Positions 46,142 to 55,092 of a stretch of DNA of 64,000 nucleotides are shown piece after piece (within the stretch, counting starts at the first letter, position 1; each line of letters begins with the position of its first letter). This DNA comes from Azospirillum brasilense. GTDB lineage: Bacteria; Pseudomonadota; Alphaproteobacteria; Azospirillales; Azospirillaceae. The notes under the pieces were generated by a model. The model was not told where the DNA came from, did not search any database, and saw only the letters and a program-made list of their open reading frames with translations. The stretch lies in contig NZ_QOKV01000016.1 in the NCBI RefSeq assembly GCF_008365405.1, positions 96,873-160,872 of the forward strand, read 5' to 3'. Made by a program: the position numbers and the translations under genes.

Positions 46142-47395
46142 TCACACCGCCTTGACCAGCGCGTGACGCTTCTTGCCGGCGCTCAGCTTGATGACGCCGT
46201 CGGCGTTCAGGTCGGCGGCGGTGGCCTTGGCGGCCTCGTCGGGGATGGCGGCGTCGTTCATCTTCGCGCCGGCGCCCTTGATCAGGCGGCGCGCCTCACC
46301 CTTCGACGCGGCCAGCCCGGCGGAGACCAGCAGATCCACCAGCGCGACGCCGGCCTCAAGCTCGGCGCGGGGCACGTCGATGCTGGGCAGGCCTTCGGCG
46401 GCGGCGCCCTGCTCGAAGGTGCGGCGGGCGGTCTCGGCAGCCTCCAGGGCGGCCGCCTCGCCGTGGGCGAGCTTGGTCACCTCGTGGGCGAGGATCTTCT
46501 TGGCCTCGTTGATGCCGGCGCCCTCCAGGGACTCCAGCCGCGCCACCTCGTCCAGCGGCAGCTCGGTGTAGAGGCGCAGGAAGCGGCCGACGTCGGCGTC
46601 CTCGGTGTTTCGCCAATACTGCCAGAAATCATAGGCGCTGAGCTTGTCAGCGGTCAGCCACACCGCGCCGGCGGCGGTCTTGCCCATCTTGGCGCCCGAC
46701 GACGTGGTCAGCAGCGGGGTGGTCAGGCCGAACAGCTCCGCCCCGTCGGTGCGGCGGCCCAGCTCGACGCCGTTGATGATGTTGCCCCACTGGTCCGACC
46801 CGCCCATCTGGAGCATGCACTTCTCGCGACGGAACAGCTCCACGAAATCATAGGCCTGGAGAATCATGTAGTTGAATTCCAGGAAGGTCAGCGGCTGCTC
46901 GCGGTCCAGCCGCAGCTTGACCGATTCGAAGGTCATCATGCGGTTGATCGTGAAGTGCCGCCCGATGTCGCGCAGCAGCGGGATGTATTTCAGCTCGTCC
47001 AGCCAGTCGGCGTTGTTGACCATCACCGCGTCGGTCGGCCCGTCGCCGAAGGACAGGTAGCGCCCGAAGATGCGCTTGATGCCCGCCATGTTGGCGTTGA
47101 TGATCTCGTCGGTGAGGAGCTGGCGCGCCTCGTCCTTGCCCGACGGGTCGCCGATCTTGGTCGTGCCGCCGCCCATCAGGACGATCGGCTTGTGGCCGGT
47201 CTTCTGCAGCCAGCGCAGCATCATGATCGGCAGCAGGCTGCCCACATGCAGGCTGTCCGCTGTGCAGTCGAAGCCGATGTAGGCGATGATCGGCCCCTTC
47301 GCCGCGCGCTCGTCGAGCCCGGCGAGGTCGGTGCACTGGTGGATGAAGCCGCGTTCCTGCAGCGTGCGGAGGAAATCCGATGTCAGCGTCGTCAT
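46142..47395 (-). CDS. tyrS: Tyrosyl-tRNA synthetase
   Basis: 417 residues, class I synthetase: IGFDCTADSLHVGSLLPIMM carries the HIGH-equivalent HVGS, GSDQWGNI binds tyrosine, and KMGKTAAGAVWL is the KMSKS loop. The C-terminal S4-like RNA domain is present. The ATG at 47395 is the family start; the upstream extension of the frame overlaps anmK and is not coding. Confidence 0.95.
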   Translation of the reverse strand: MTTLTSDFLRTLQERGFIHQCTDLAGLDERAAKGPIIAYIGFDCTADSLHVGSLLPIMMLRWLQKTGHKPIVLMGGGTTKIGDPSGKDEARQLLTDEIINANMAGIKRIFGRYLSFGDGPTDAVMVNNADWLDELKYIPLLRDIGRHFTINRMMTFESVKLRLDREQPLTFLEFNYMILQAYDFVELFRREKCMLQMGGSDQWGNIINGVELGRRTDGAELFGLTTPLLTTSSGAKMGKTAAGAVWLTADKLSAYDFWQYWRNTEDADVGRFLRLYTELPLDEVARLESLEGAGINEAKKILAHEVTKLAHGEAAALEAAETARRTFEQGAAAEGLPSIDVPRAELEAGVALVDLLVSAGLAASKGEARRLIKGAGAKMNDAAIPDEAAKATAADLNADGVIKLSAGKKRHALVKAV

Positions 47396-47501
47396 GGCCG
47401 CGATCCGGCTGTCGTGGTAGGGTCCAGGGTCGCGTCTGTTAGCATGGAACGCGCGGCCCCACAATTCTCGGGGCTGCCTCGACATGGGATTGGGATAAGG
47501 A

Positions 47502-48566
47502 ATGCAGACGGTCGTCGGGCTGATGAGCGGCACCTCCATGGACGGGATCGACGCGGCGCTGGTCCGCACCGACGGCGAACGCCGGGTGGAGCCGCTGGCC
47601 TTCGTCACCATCCCGTACGCGGACGGCTTCCGCACCGACCTGCGCTCCTGCCTCGGCGGCAAGGGGCCGGTGGAGGCGGTCGAGCGGGCCCTGACCGACG
47701 CCCACGCCGACGCCGTGCGCCGCCTGCTGGCCGAGGCCGGGACGGAGGCCGCCGCGGTGGACCTGATCGGCTTCCACGGCCAGACGATTTTCCACGACCC
47801 GGCGCAGCGCCGCACCTGGCAGATCGGCGATGGGGCGCGGCTGGCGCAGGCGACCGGCATCGCCGTGGTCAACGACTTCCGCACGGCGGACGTGGCGGCG
47901 GGCGGGCAGGGCGCCCCGCTGGTCCCGCTGTTCCACCAAGCGCTGGCCGACGCCCTGCCGCGCCCCTTGGCCGTGCTGAACATCGGCGGCGTCGCCAACG
48001 TCACCTGGATCGGCGCGGGGGAGGACGCGGTCATCGCCTGCGACACCGGGCCGGGCAACGCGCTGGTGGACGATTGGGTGCTGTCCGGCCAGGGCGCCCG
48101 CTACGATTCCGGCGGGGCGCTGGCGGCGCGGGGCAACGTGGACGAGGCCGCGTTGACGGCGCTGCTTGCCCATCCCTATTTCGAGCAGCCGGCGCCGAAG
48201 TCGCTCGACCGCGACGCCTTCGACCCGGCGCCCGTCCGTGGCTTGTCCTTGGAGGATGGAGCGGCGACCCTGACCGCCTTCACCGCCGCCTCGGTCGCCC
48301 GCATCGTCCCGCATCTGCCCGACGCGCCGCTGCGCTGGCTGGTCTGCGGCGGCGGTCGGCACAACGCGACGCTGATGGGCATGCTGGCCGACCGGCTGGG
48401 CGTGCCCGTCGATCCGGTGGAGGCGGTGGGCTGGAACGGCGACGCGCTGGAGGCCGAAGCCTTCGCCTATCTGGCGGTGCGCAGCCGCAAGGGCCTGCCG
48501 CTCAGCCTGCCGGCCACGACCGGCGTGCCCCGGCCGATGACCGGCGGGCGCTTCCACCCGGTGTGA
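47502..48566 (+). CDS. anmK: Anhydro-N-acetylmuramic acid kinase
   Basis: 354 residues of the ASKHA fold with VGLMSGTSMDGIDAALV at the start, GFHGQTIFHDP and NIGGVANVTWI as phosphate and sugar loops, and the late WLVCGGGRHN. It phosphorylates anhydroMurNAc during cell-wall recycling. Divergent from tyrS. Confidence 0.93.
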   Translation: MQTVVGLMSGTSMDGIDAALVRTDGERRVEPLAFVTIPYADGFRTDLRSCLGGKGPVEAVERALTDAHADAVRRLLAEAGTEAAAVDLIGFHGQTIFHDPAQRRTWQIGDGARLAQATGIAVVNDFRTADVAAGGQGAPLVPLFHQALADALPRPLAVLNIGGVANVTWIGAGEDAVIACDTGPGNALVDDWVLSGQGARYDSGGALAARGNVDEAALTALLAHPYFEQPAPKSLDRDAFDPAPVRGLSLEDGAATLTAFTAASVARIVPHLPDAPLRWLVCGGGRHNATLMGMLADRLGVPVDPVEAVGWNGDALEAEAFAYLAVRSRKGLPLSLPATTGVPRPMTGGRFHPV

Positions 48567-48575
48567 CGCCGGAGG

Positions 48576-48719
48576 TTACGGGCGCGGGCGGCTGTTGTCG
48601 GTGCAGTTGTCGGCGTGCTTGCACCAGTTCCCGAAGGTGCTGGCGATTTGGGCGTTGCTGCAGCCGGACAGCAGGAACGCGGCGACGCCGGTAATGATGG
48701 CGAGGCGAAGGATGGTCAT
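48576..48719 (-). CDS. Small lipoprotein
   Basis: 47 residues: MTILRLAIITGVAAFLLSGC with a lipobox ending at Cys20, then NAQIASTFGNWCKHADNCTD with two more cysteines. GGAG lies before the ATG at 48719, and the start is only 5 bases after the hydrolase stop. Function unknown. Confidence 0.6.
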   Translation of the reverse strand: MTILRLAIITGVAAFLLSGCSNAQIASTFGNWCKHADNCTDNSRPRP

Positions 48720-48724
48720 GGCCC

Positions 48725-49387
48725 TCACTCCGCCACCGCGGCGACGGGGTTGCCCATCGCGCGGTCCAGATAATCGTCCACCTGCACCGCCAGATCGTCG
48801 CTGCGGTTGGCGAAGAAATGGTTGGCGCCGGGCACGACGCGGTGATCGATCCGGATGTCCTTCTGGTGCGACAGCTTGGTCACCAGCTTGTTCACCGCCG
48901 CCCCCGGAACCAGCTCGTCCTTGTCGCCGTGGATGATCAGGCCTGAGGAGGGGCAGGGCGCCAGGAAGGAGAAGTCGAACAGGTTGGCCGGCGGCGAGAC
49001 GGACACGAAGCCGTCGATCTCCGGGCGGCGCATCAGGAGCTGCATGCCGATCCACGCCCCGAAGGAGACCCCGGCGATCCAGCAGACCGGGGCGTTGGGG
49101 TTGTGGGTCTGCAGCCAGTCCAGCGCCGCCGCCGCGTCGGCCAGTTCGCCCTCGCCCTTGTCATAGGTGCCCTGGCTGCGGCCGACCCCGCGGAAATTGA
49201 AGCGCAGGGCGGAGTAGCCGCGCTTCGTGAAGGACTGGAACAGGGTGAAGACCACCTTGTTGTTCATGGTCCCGTTGTGATGCGGGTGCGGATGCAGCAG
49301 CAAGGCCATCGGCGCGTTGGGGATCGTGCCGTGGGTGTAGCGCCCTTCCAGACGTCCGGCCGGACCGTTGATCATCACTTCAGGCAT
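48725..49387 (-). CDS. Alpha/beta hydrolase
   Basis: 220 residues. HPHPHHNGTMNNKVV and RFNFRGVGRSQG are the usual dienelactone/acyl-hydrolase beginnings, with the nucleophile in AGVSFGAWIGM (Gly-x-Ser-x-Gly) and the late GANHFF with the catalytic His. The substrate cannot be told. ATG at 49387. Confidence 0.88.
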   Translation of the reverse strand: MPEVMINGPAGRLEGRYTHGTIPNAPMALLLHPHPHHNGTMNNKVVFTLFQSFTKRGYSALRFNFRGVGRSQGTYDKGEGELADAAAALDWLQTHNPNAPVCWIAGVSFGAWIGMQLLMRRPEIDGFVSVSPPANLFDFSFLAPCPSSGLIIHGDKDELVPGAAVNKLVTKLSHQKDIRIDHRVVPGANHFFANRSDDLAVQVDDYLDRAMGNPVAAVAE

Positions 49388-49508
49388 GGGAACGGCGATC
49401 CTGACGCGAATATAAGGTGATCCGGACCACCGGCGGAGCGGCGGGCGGACGCCACGGCAAGCGGACGTGGTTGCCCATGGACAAGCATGGAATTTTCGCA
49501 CACAATTC

Positions 49509-49537
49509 TTGACCGTTTTGCTTGGTCATCATATATG
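49509..49537 (+). promoter_or_regulatory. Promoter of cysE with an overlapping palindrome
   Basis: TTGACC and TATATG with a 17-base spacer. TGACC-N9-GGTCA overlaps it, resembling an operator. The spacing differs from the known IscR type 1 site. Confidence 0.6.
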
Positions 49538-49652
49538 CGTCGATGCGTCCTTAAAGGGCAACCCGCGCGACCGGCGAGGCACGGGTCGAGGGCTCTTGCG
49601 AAAGATCACCTCTTCCGGCAAGAGGGCGGACTATACCACGGCGGGTGTTCCG

Positions 49653-50426
49653 GTGTTCAAGCATCTTCGCGAAGAGATCGACGGTATCATGGCCCGCGAC
49701 CCGGCCGCGCGGTCACGGGCCGAGGTCGCTCTGTGCTATCCGGGCTTCCACGCCATCGTCATGCACCGCGTCGCGCGCTATTGCTGGGATCGCCGCTGGC
49801 ACCTGATGGCGCGCGCCGTCTCGCAGATCGCCCGCGCGCTGACCGGCATCGAGATCCATCCGGGCGCCACCATCGGGCGCCGCTTCTTCATCGACCACGG
49901 CATGGGCGTCGTCATCGGCGAAACCGCCGAGATCGGCGACGACGTGATGCTCTATCACGGGGTGACGCTGGGCGGCACCTCGTTGAACCAGGGCAAGCGC
50001 CACCCCACGCTGGAAAGCGGCGTGATCGTCGGGGCCGGGGCCAAGGTGCTGGGCGCCATCACCATCGGGCGCGGCGCCCGCGTCGGCGCCAACGCCGTCG
50101 TGGTGGCGGACGTGGCGCCGGGCATCGCGGTGGTCGGCATCCCGGCCAAGGCGGTGGTGACGCGCGACCGCGTCGAGACGCAGAAGTTCATGCCCTACGG
50201 CACGCCTTGCGGCGACATCCCCGATCCGGTGGCGCGCGCGCTGAACGGCCTGCTCGATCAGGTGTCGACTCTGCGCCGGCGCGTCGAGGAACTGGAATCG
50301 GAGCGCGGCGACGCGCATAATTCATCCGTATACGAAACATCGGGCGTTCCCAACGGGACCGCCCGGCCCGACAATGGGGTGCGCGAACCGGTGTCCGTCG
50401 AGAGCGGTCCGGCGGCGTCCTGTTGA
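49653..50426 (+). CDS. cysE: Serine O-acetyltransferase
   Basis: 257 residues. N-terminal helical region (VFKHLREEIDGIMARDPAAR), then the left-handed beta helix with IHPGATIGRRFFIDHGMGVV and GDDVMLYHGVTLGG. It makes O-acetylserine for cysteine synthesis. The start is a GTG at 49653 by analogy with the family (MFKHLREEIDAI); a longer frame from 49467 exists without support. The C-terminal about 45 residues are variable. It begins the cysE-iscR-iscS-hscB-fdx-mnmA cluster. Confidence 0.9.
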   Translation: MFKHLREEIDGIMARDPAARSRAEVALCYPGFHAIVMHRVARYCWDRRWHLMARAVSQIARALTGIEIHPGATIGRRFFIDHGMGVVIGETAEIGDDVMLYHGVTLGGTSLNQGKRHPTLESGVIVGAGAKVLGAITIGRGARVGANAVVVADVAPGIAVVGIPAKAVVTRDRVETQKFMPYGTPCGDIPDPVARALNGLLDQVSTLRRRVEELESERGDAHNSSVYETSGVPNGTARPDNGVREPVSVESGPAASC

Positions 50427-50503
50427 ACCAAACACAAACACGAGGCTTGGCGCCGATCCGCTGGACGGTCGGGCCGGGGTGAAGGAAGGGTAAGGAGGGT
50501 AAA

Positions 50504-50986
50504 ATGAGACTCAGCACCAAGGGACGCTATGCCGTCATGGCCATGGTCGATCTTGCTGCCACCAGCCAGGGGAGCCCCGTCGCCCTTGCCGACATCGCCG
50601 ACCGGCAGGAGATTTCGCTCTCCTATCTGGAGCAGCTGTTCGCCAAGCTGCGCAAGGGCGGTCTGGTCAAGAGCGTGCGCGGCCCCGGCGGCGGCTATCT
50701 GCTGGCCCATCCGGCGGACGCGACGCGGGTGTCCGACATCATCCTGGCGGTGGACGAGCCGATCCGCACGACCCGCTGCGCCAACGGGACGCCGCAGGGC
50801 TGCCGGACCAACCGCTCGCGCTGCCTGACCCACGACCTGTGGGAGGAGCTGGGCAACCAGATCCACATGTATCTCAGTTCGGTCACCGTGGCCGACGTGG
50901 TGGAGCGCCGGATCATCGGCACCAGCAGCCTGACCATCCGCGGACCGCAGCCGGCGGACGAGGGTGCCGCGGTCGCGGCGGAGTAA
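50504..50986 (+). CDS. iscR: Rrf2-family Fe-S regulator IscR
   Basis: 160 residues. N-terminal winged helix (MRLSTKGRYAVMAMVDLA, LEQLFAKLRKGGLVKSVRG), then the cluster cysteines Cys92, Cys100 and Cys107 with His109 as the likely fourth ligand. It senses 2Fe-2S cluster supply and controls Fe-S genes. AAGGAGG precedes the start. It is not followed by iscU or iscA. Confidence 0.92.
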   Translation: MRLSTKGRYAVMAMVDLAATSQGSPVALADIADRQEISLSYLEQLFAKLRKGGLVKSVRGPGGGYLLAHPADATRVSDIILAVDEPIRTTRCANGTPQGCRTNRSRCLTHDLWEELGNQIHMYLSSVTVADVVERRIIGTSSLTIRGPQPADEGAAVAAE

Positions 50987-51013
50987 GGGAGCGCCCTCCG
51001 GCTCTTCGCTCCG

Positions 51014-52126
51014 ATGACCCGCGTCTATCTCGACCACAACGCCTCGGCGCCTCTGAAGCCGACGGTGAAGACGGCGATGATCCAGGCCATGGATCTCGCC
51101 GGCAATCCGTCGTCGGTGCACGGCTTCGGCCGCAAGGTCCGCCGCGCGGTGGAGGAGGCGCGCGCCCAGGTCGCCGCCCTGGCCGGGGTGCGGCCGGCCC
51201 AGGTCTTCTTCACCGGCAGCGGGACGGAAGCCAACAATCTGGCGCTGCGCGGCTTTCCGGGCCGGCAAGTCGTGACCTCCGCCATCGAGCATGATTCGGT
51301 GCTGGAGGCGGTGCCCGGCGCCGCCCGCCTCCCGGTGAGCCGCGACGGTGTCGCGGACCTCGCCGCGCTCGACCGGATGCTTGCCGACGGGCACGGTCCC
51401 GCGCTGGTCTCCCTGATGCTCGCCAACAACGAGACCGGCGTGATCCAGCCGGTGGCCGAGGCGGCGCGGATCGCTCATGCCCATGGCGCGCTGTTTCATT
51501 GCGACGCCGTTCAGGCGGCGGGGCGCTTGGCCCTCGACCTCGGGGCGCTTGGCGCCGACCTGCTAACCCTGTCGGCCCACAAGATCGGCGGTCCCGCCGG
51601 GGTGGGCGCGCTGATCCTCGCCGACGGGCTGGAGCCGGAGGCGCTGATCCGCGGCGGCGGGCAGGAGAAGCGCCGCCGCGCCGGGACCGAAAACGTCGTC
51701 GGTATCGCCGGCTTCGGCGCTGCCGCACGCCTCGCGCGGGAGGAGCTTCCCGACAGCGCCCGCCTGACCGCCCTGCGCGACGCGCTGGAGGCTTCGGCGC
51801 TCGCCGCCGTTCCCGGCGCGCGGGTGATGGGGTCCGGCGCGGCGCGGGTCGGCAACACCAGCAACCTGCTGCTGCCCGGCGTGGCGGGGGAGACGCAGGT
51901 GATGGCGCTGGACCTCGCCGGGGTGGCGGTCAGCGCCGGCTCGGCCTGCTCCAGCGGAAAGGTGAAGCCCTCCCACGTCCTGGCAGCCATGGGCGAGGAC
52001 GCCGGGGATGCCGCCTGTGCCATCCGGATCAGCCTGGGCTGGGACAGCGACGACGCGGCGGTGGAGCGTTTCGCCGCCGCCTACGCCGCGATGGCGGCAA
52101 GGCTGGCCCGTGCCCCTGCGGCGTAA
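51014..52126 (+). CDS. Cysteine desulfurase (IscS/NifS-like)
   Basis: 370 residues, class V PLP enzyme: GSGTEANNLAL, LSAHKIGGPAG with the Schiff-base lysine, and AGSACSSGKVKPSHVL with the catalytic cysteine. It supplies sulfur for Fe-S assembly and for MnmA. It is shorter than E. coli IscS and clearly distinct from the NifS at 4955. ATG at 51014 is 28 bases after iscR. Confidence 0.93.
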   Translation: MTRVYLDHNASAPLKPTVKTAMIQAMDLAGNPSSVHGFGRKVRRAVEEARAQVAALAGVRPAQVFFTGSGTEANNLALRGFPGRQVVTSAIEHDSVLEAVPGAARLPVSRDGVADLAALDRMLADGHGPALVSLMLANNETGVIQPVAEAARIAHAHGALFHCDAVQAAGRLALDLGALGADLLTLSAHKIGGPAGVGALILADGLEPEALIRGGGQEKRRRAGTENVVGIAGFGAAARLAREELPDSARLTALRDALEASALAAVPGARVMGSGAARVGNTSNLLLPGVAGETQVMALDLAGVAVSAGSACSSGKVKPSHVLAAMGEDAGDAACAIRISLGWDSDDAAVERFAAAYAAMAARLARAPAA

Positions 52127-52267
52127 TCGCCTCTCCATGACCTCCACCTCCCGCCGCGGTCCGTGTAAGGTTGCGCGGCGCCCCGCTTCTGGGTATCACC
52201 CGGCCGAAGGGACGGCGATCCGCCGCTCTTACGGCCGACCTGTGCAGCGTTTCAACGGACGGCAAGC

Positions 52268-52933
52268 ATGACGACATCCGATTCCGGCCCGCCGCGCTTT
52301 CCCAAGGGAGAGGCTCCCAAGGGCATCGCCGGGACCATCGACGGCGATCTGGAGCCATGCTGGATGTGCGGCCGTTCGGTCGCGGCGCGCGCGATGTTCT
52401 GCCATTCCTGCGGCGCGGTGCAGGCGCCGCGCGCGCTCGACCATTTCACCCGGCTGGGGCTGGAGCGCCGCTTCGACATCGAGCCGGAGGCTCTGGCCCG
52501 CCAGCACGCCGGCTTCTCCCGCGCCATGGACCCGGAGCGCTTCGCCGCCCGCGGCGCGCGGCAGCAGGCCAACGCCCGCGCTCAGGCCGACGCCCTGGGC
52601 GAAGCCTATGAGACGCTGCACGACCCGGTGCGCCGCGCCCGCTATCTGCTGGACCTGCTGGACGCCCCCGCCGTCGCCCTGTCGGCGGAGGAGGACGAGG
52701 AGGTGACGGCGCTGGCGGACCGGCTGGACGGCGCCCCGGATGTCTCCACGGTGGACCGGCTGGCCCAGGACATCGGGCAGCGCGTGGAAAGTTGCATCAA
52801 GTATCTTGCCATTGCCTTCCGCAACGGGCAGACCGACAACGCCGCGCGCATCCTCGCGCGGCTGGAGCGGTTGGAGGCGCTGGCGGCCGAATCCCGGACG
52901 CGGCGCTCCAGCCTTGCCCCGACGTCACCCTAA
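52268..52933 (+). CDS. hscB: HscB-like J-domain co-chaperone with degraded HPD motif
   Basis: 221 residues. A zinc-ribbon-like N-terminus (CWMC at 31-34, CHSC at 45-48), then the HscB J-domain beginning DHFTRLGLERRFDIEPEAL and the C-terminal HSCB domain (DPVRRARYLLDLL). In working J-proteins the loop reads HPD (HPDRFA); here it is DPE at residues 88-90 (MDPERFA). The hscA gene normally next to it is absent: fdx follows 45 bases later. It may therefore not stimulate an Hsp70 ATPase. Confidence 0.85.
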   Translation: MTTSDSGPPRFPKGEAPKGIAGTIDGDLEPCWMCGRSVAARAMFCHSCGAVQAPRALDHFTRLGLERRFDIEPEALARQHAGFSRAMDPERFAARGARQQANARAQADALGEAYETLHDPVRRARYLLDLLDAPAVALSAEEDEEVTALADRLDGAPDVSTVDRLAQDIGQRVESCIKYLAIAFRNGQTDNAARILARLERLEALAAESRTRRSSLAPTSP

Positions 52934-52978
52934 CCATCGCCACCGCACACCGACGCCTTTGTTCAGGAGAGCACCCCA

Positions 52979-53308
52979 ATGCCCAAGATGACCTTCATCG
53001 AGCCGAACGGCACCCGCCACGAGGTGGACGCCCCGCTCGGCCTGTCCGTGCTCGAGGTCGCGCACAAGCACGGCCTGGACCTGGAAGGCGCCTGCGAGGG
53101 CTCGCTGGCCTGCTCGACCTGCCACGTCATCGTGGAGCCGGAGTGGTTCGACGTGCTGAACGAGGCCTCGGAGGACGAGGAGGACATGCTCGACCTCGCC
53201 TTCGGCCTGACCAAGACCTCGCGCCTGGGCTGCCAGATCATCATCAGCGAGGAACTGGACGGTTTGGCCGTGCGCCTTCCCGGCGGCACCAACAACGCCA
53301 TGCGCTGA
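52979..53308 (+). CDS. fdx: 2Fe-2S ferredoxin Fdx
   Basis: 109 residues, adrenodoxin type, with the ligands CEGSLACSTC (Cys39, Cys45, Cys48) and GCQ (Cys85). It supplies electrons to Fe-S assembly. AGGAGAG precedes the ATG, and hscB is 45 bases upstream. Confidence 0.93.
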   Translation: MPKMTFIEPNGTRHEVDAPLGLSVLEVAHKHGLDLEGACEGSLACSTCHVIVEPEWFDVLNEASEDEEDMLDLAFGLTKTSRLGCQIIISEELDGLAVRLPGGTNNAMR

Positions 53309-53316
53309 CGCACCGC

Positions 53317-53342
53317 CGCGGCGCCTTGCGGGGTCGCCGCGG
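53317..53342. terminator. Hairpin after fdx
   Basis: CCGCGGCG and CGCCGCGG, 8-bp stem, in the 138-base gap before mnmA; weak support as it lacks a T run. Confidence 0.4.
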
Positions 53343-53446
53343 TCCGCACCCGCCACCGGGGAAGCGGCGCGCCAGCCCGCTCGCGGGCGCGGCGCCCCTG
53401 GTTCTCCGGTGGTGAATTTTTTGGGAACCGGCCCATATAGGGCGCC

Positions 53447-54580
53447 ATGATCTCCTACGCCAACTCCCTCGGCATCGCCAAGCGTCCCCAGGACACCCGC
53501 GTGGTCGTCGCCATGTCCGGCGGCGTCGATTCCTCCGTCACCGCCGCCGTTCTGCGGGAGGAGGGCTACGACGTGGTCGGCATCACGCTCCAGCTCTACG
53601 ACCACGGCATCGCCCTGCAGAAGCCGGGCGCCTGCTGCGCCGGGCAGGACATCTACGACGCCCGCCAAGTGGCCGACCGCATCGGCATCCCGCATTATGT
53701 ACTGGATTACGAGGGCAAGTTCTCCCAGGACGTGATCGACGACTTCGCCGACACCTATCTGCGCGGCGAGACGCCGATTCCCTGCGTGCGCTGCAACCAG
53801 CGGGTCAAGTTCCGCGACCTGCTGAACACCGCCCGCGACCTCGGCGCCGACGCCCTGGCGACCGGCCATTACGTGCGCCGCGTCCAGGGGGCGGCGGGGG
53901 CGGAGCTGCACCGCGCCATCGATCCCGGACGCGACCAGAGCTACTTCCTGTTCGCCACGACGCGCGAGCAGCTGGAGTTCCTGCGCTTCCCGCTGGGCGG
54001 CCTGACCAAGCCGGAGACCCGCGCGCTGGCCGAGCGCCACGGGCTGGAGGTGGCGGCCAAGCCGGACAGCCAGGACATCTGCTTCGTCCCCAACGGCTCC
54101 TACGCCGACGTGGTGGCGAAGCTGCGCCCCGGCTCGGTCGAGCCCGGTGACATCGTCCACGTCGACGGGCGCGTCCTGGGCCGCCACCGCGGCGTGGTTC
54201 ATTACACCGTGGGCCAGCGCAAGGGGCTGGGCATCGGCGGCATCCGGGGCGAGGAGGAGCCGCTGTTCGTCGTGCGCCTGGAGCCCGGCCAGCGCCGCGT
54301 CGTCGTCGGCCCGCGCCGCGAGCTGGCGCGCCGTGTGGTGACGATCCGCGAGGTCAACTGGCTCGGCCCCGCCCTAGTCCCCGGCGAGGGGCTGGAGGTG
54401 GAGGTGAAGCTCCGCTCCGCCCAGCCGCCGGCTCCGGCGGTGTGGCGGCTGGGTGCGGACGGCACCGCGCAGGCCGAACTGCACGAGCCGCAATACGGCG
54501 TCGCCCCCGGCCAAGCCTGCGTCGTCTACCAGGGCGACCGGGTGCTGGGCGGCGGCTGGATCGCCGGAACGGGAGCCTGA
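53447..54580 (+). CDS. mnmA: tRNA-uridine 2-sulfurtransferase MnmA
   Basis: 377 residues. PP-loop VAMSGGVDSSVTAAVL, GACCAGQDIYDAR, CVRCNQRVKF with the first catalytic cysteine, and SQDICFVP with the second. It forms 2-thiouridine at position 34 of Lys, Glu and Gln tRNAs using sulfur passed from IscS. It ends the cys/isc cluster. Confidence 0.95.
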   Translation: MISYANSLGIAKRPQDTRVVVAMSGGVDSSVTAAVLREEGYDVVGITLQLYDHGIALQKPGACCAGQDIYDARQVADRIGIPHYVLDYEGKFSQDVIDDFADTYLRGETPIPCVRCNQRVKFRDLLNTARDLGADALATGHYVRRVQGAAGAELHRAIDPGRDQSYFLFATTREQLEFLRFPLGGLTKPETRALAERHGLEVAAKPDSQDICFVPNGSYADVVAKLRPGSVEPGDIVHVDGRVLGRHRGVVHYTVGQRKGLGIGGIRGEEEPLFVVRLEPGQRRVVVGPRRELARRVVTIREVNWLGPALVPGEGLEVEVKLRSAQPPAPAVWRLGADGTAQAELHEPQYGVAPGQACVVYQGDRVLGGGWIAGTGA

Positions 54581-54611
54581 CGAAAACTTCGCAAAAGGTG
54601 AAATTTCGGCG

Positions 54612-54640
54612 TTGACACCCCGCTTCCCCTGGAATACATA
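54612..54640 (+). promoter_or_regulatory. Promoter of tRNA-Met
   Basis: TTGACA and TACATA with a 17-base spacer, about 70 bases before the tRNA. Confidence 0.75.
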
Positions 54641-54711
54641 AGCGGCCCCGGCACGAACCGCGGCGGCCAACACCGAAACGGACCGCGCTGGGAGATGATG
54701 GTAAGCACGAT

Positions 54712-54786
54712 GGCAGCGTAGCTCAGTGGTAGAGCAGGGGAATCATAATCCCTTGGTCGGGGGTTCAAATCCCTCCGCTGCTACCA
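54712..54786 (+). tRNA. tRNA-Met (CAT), elongator type
   Basis: 75 bases that fold as a complete cloverleaf: acceptor GGCAGCG/CGCTGCT with a G-T pair at 1-72, D arm GCTC/GAGC, anticodon stem GGGGA/TCCCT with loop ATCATAA (anticodon CAT), T arm GGGGG/CCCTC with TTCAAAT, and encoded CCA. The non-initiator acceptor pair makes it elongator Met; the Ile-lysidine type cannot be fully excluded by sequence. Confidence 0.93.
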
Positions 54787-54791
54787 TCATG

Positions 54792-54826
54792 AAGGCCAGT
54801 CAATCCAACGGATTGGCTGGCCTTTT
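54792..54826 (+). terminator. Rho-independent terminator after tRNA-Met
   Basis: AGGCCAGTCAATCC, loop AAC, GGATTGGCTGGCCT, followed by TTTTT. Confidence 0.93.
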
Positions 54827-55092
54827 TCATTTTGCGTTCCTCTCCGCGGAGAGCAGTTGGACAACCGGTTAGAAGCCTTCACTGCCGCCGCTGTTCCGCG
54901 CGTGTTCCAGTTTGGTGATCGGCGACGTTGCCGGCACTTCCGGTCCGTCTCCTTGGCGCGGTGTTCGACTGCCGCGTCCTCACGTGGTTCTTCTGCTGGA
55001 GGCTTTCGCCATTGGGTTGGCCTCCAAATCGTTCGCATTATCTGAAATTTGGTGTATTCATAACCTCCCGTTCTACTAAAGGAGGTTGAGCG
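54827..55092. other. Noncoding, low-GC stretch after tRNA-Met
   Basis: About 265 bases with lower GC than the surroundings; the short ORFs here show no family and I see no gene. It leads into the low-GC lipoprotein. Confidence 0.5.

Noticed and set aside
49509..49531. IscR type 1 box at the cysE promoter
   Set aside because: The distance between the GAC and GTC parts is four bases longer than in the known box.
54712..55092. Attachment site of an integrated element at tRNA-Met
   Set aside because: No repeat of the tRNA 3' end and no integrase were found downstream in the window.
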